Positions 5,684-6,464 of a stretch of 6,464 nucleotides of DNA are shown here, piece by piece. Within the stretch, counting starts at the first letter, position 1. Each line of letters opens with the position of its first letter. The notes below the pieces were generated by a model. That model saw only the letters and a program-made list of their open reading frames with translations, had not been told where the DNA came from and searched no databases. The stretch is taken from NCBI GenBank assembly GCA_026983755.1, contig JALSTL010000207.1, positions 1 through 6,464 of the forward strand. Direction: 5' to 3'. Source of the DNA: Melioribacteraceae bacterium (GTDB lineage: Bacteria > Bacteroidota > Ignavibacteria > Ignavibacteriales > Melioribacteraceae). A program made the translations under genes and the position numbers.

Positions 5684-6464
5684 TTATTTTAACACATCTT
5701 TGTTTACAACAAAAGTCGGAATTTTTCCGTTTACAAAATCAACAACCGCTTCGGTTGACATTATTTGCATTCCTATTTTTCCGGAATCGGTATCAGAGCC
5801 TACATGCGAACTTACGATGATATTAAGACTTTCATCCAAAGGTAAATCTTCTTCCAACCATATTTCATCAAGTCCGAAGCCCCATATTTTACCAGCTTTA
5901 ACGGCATTGTAAATTGCTCTGCTATCGGTGAGAATACCGCGTGCACAATTTACAAGGACTGTAGTTTCTTTCATCAAAGAAAGTTCACGTTCTCCAACAA
6001 GTTGCTCACTTGCCGCGGCGTGAATTGTAATTATATCGCTTTGTTCATAAAGTTCATCAAGTGTAACATAAGTTGCGTTGTTTGCTTCTGCCCATTTGTT
6101 ATCGGGATACAAATCGTATGCAAGAATTTTTACGTCATAACCACTCATTAATTTTGCTACATTTCTCCCTATTGTTCCGGTTCCAATAATACCAAGTGTT
6201 TTATTGGAAACATCCAAACGTGAAGGACCTTCTTTAGGTTTTCCGTTACTCGCTGTATAATAATGATTAATTCTACGTCCGGCAACATCCATTATTGTTG
6301 CTTGTGTCCATTCCGCTGTTGGCAATGCATTACAGCCGGGTGCATTTGTAACCATTATGCCAAATTCGGTTGCCGCTTCCAAATCAACCGATACATATCC
6401 GATGCCGTATCGAGCGATAAGCTCTAAAGTTCCCCCTGCTTTTTTCCCAACTTTAGAAAGAAGT
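5684..6464 (-). CDS. D-isomer-specific 2-hydroxyacid dehydrogenase, 5' end outside window
   Basis: The frame is open to the right edge and gives 259 residues; about 60-70 N-terminal residues are missing. Numbered from the first full codon at 6463: a family-typical linker ELIARYGIGY (14-23) and VTNAPGCNA (38-46), then the NAD-binding Rossmann loop GIIGTGTIG (91-99) with an acidic D117 after the second strand (favouring NAD over NADP). Catalytic residues are R175 in NCARG, E204 five residues after the Asp of GLDEIW, and H220 in SSHVGSDT. The family includes D-3-phosphoglycerate, glyoxylate/hydroxypyruvate and 2-ketogluconate reductases. A TTG at 6382 begins a shorter frame but lies inside conserved sequence, so it is not the start. 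It is the first visible gene of the operon, directly coupled to the KDG-type kinase, which hints at a 2-keto/2-hydroxy sugar acid as substrate rather than serine synthesis; that is inference. Confidence 0.9.
   Translation of the reverse strand, partial: LLSKVGKKAGGTLELIARYGIGYVSVDLEAATEFGIMVTNAPGCNALPTAEWTQATIMDVAGRRINHYYTASNGKPKEGPSRLDVSNKTLGIIGTGTIGRNVAKLMSGYDVKILAYDLYPDNKWAEANNATYVTLDELYEQSDIITIHAAASEQLVGERELSLMKETTVLVNCARGILTDSRAIYNAVKAGKIWGFGLDEIWLEEDLPLDESLNIIVSSHVGSDTDSGKIGMQIMSTEAVVDFVNGKIPTFVVNKDVLK

Noticed and set aside
6380..6382. TTG as the true start of the hydroxyacid dehydrogenase
   Set aside because: The frame stays open to the window edge and the codons before it encode conserved family sequence (ELIARYGIGY), so the gene is cut by the window.
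1..6464. CRISPR array, insertion sequence or prophage parts
   Set aside because: No regularly spaced repeats, transposase, integrase or terminal inverted repeats were seen; the tRNA has no partial copy downstream within the window that would suggest an attachment site.

Overview
The window is AT-rich bacterial DNA with tightly packed genes. Low GC, the tRNA form and the gene families fit the Bacteroidota/Ignavibacteriota (FCB) side of Bacteria, but I cannot place it firmly. Some starts have good Shine-Dalgarno sequences (GGAG at two genes) and others have none, as in genomes that use SD sequences only in part.

Layout. At the left edge (1-124, minus strand) is the first 41 codons of an OPT-family oligopeptide transporter. 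An AT-rich intergenic stretch (125-378) follows, then a tRNA gene with a CAT anticodon on the plus strand (379-452). Its acceptor stem looks more like lysidine tRNA-Ile2 than elongator tRNA-Met. A hairpin with A- and T-tracts (454-487) sits between the tRNA and the converging gene and should stop transcription from both sides.

From 511 to the right edge, all genes are on the minus strand and read as one operon. In transcription order they are: a D-2-hydroxyacid dehydrogenase (5' end outside the window), a PfkB sugar kinase of 2-keto-3-deoxygluconate (KDG) kinase type, a KDPG/KHG-type class I aldolase, a short-chain dehydrogenase, a Gfo/Idh/MocA oxidoreductase, and a PreA-like flavin/iron-sulfur protein with a dihydroorotate-dehydrogenase fold. 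Junctions are 2 nt, 66 nt, a 1-nt TAATG overlap, 40 nt and 35 nt. The operon promoter lies beyond 6464.

How they may work together. Kinase and aldolase form the lower Entner-Doudoroff step, KDG to KDPG to pyruvate plus glyceraldehyde 3-phosphate. The three NAD(P) oxidoreductases could convert a sugar, sugar acid or polyol into KDG. No dehydratase, isomerase, transporter or regulator of such a pathway is visible here. The last gene is the odd one: it resembles the catalytic half of dihydropyrimidine dehydrogenase, but no PreT partner is adjacent in the window and, by eye, its pyrimidine-binding Asn-Thr pair is changed. A sugar-acid route with a flavin/Fe-S step is the best candidate here for something undescribed. 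That is inference from gene content, not shown by the sequence.
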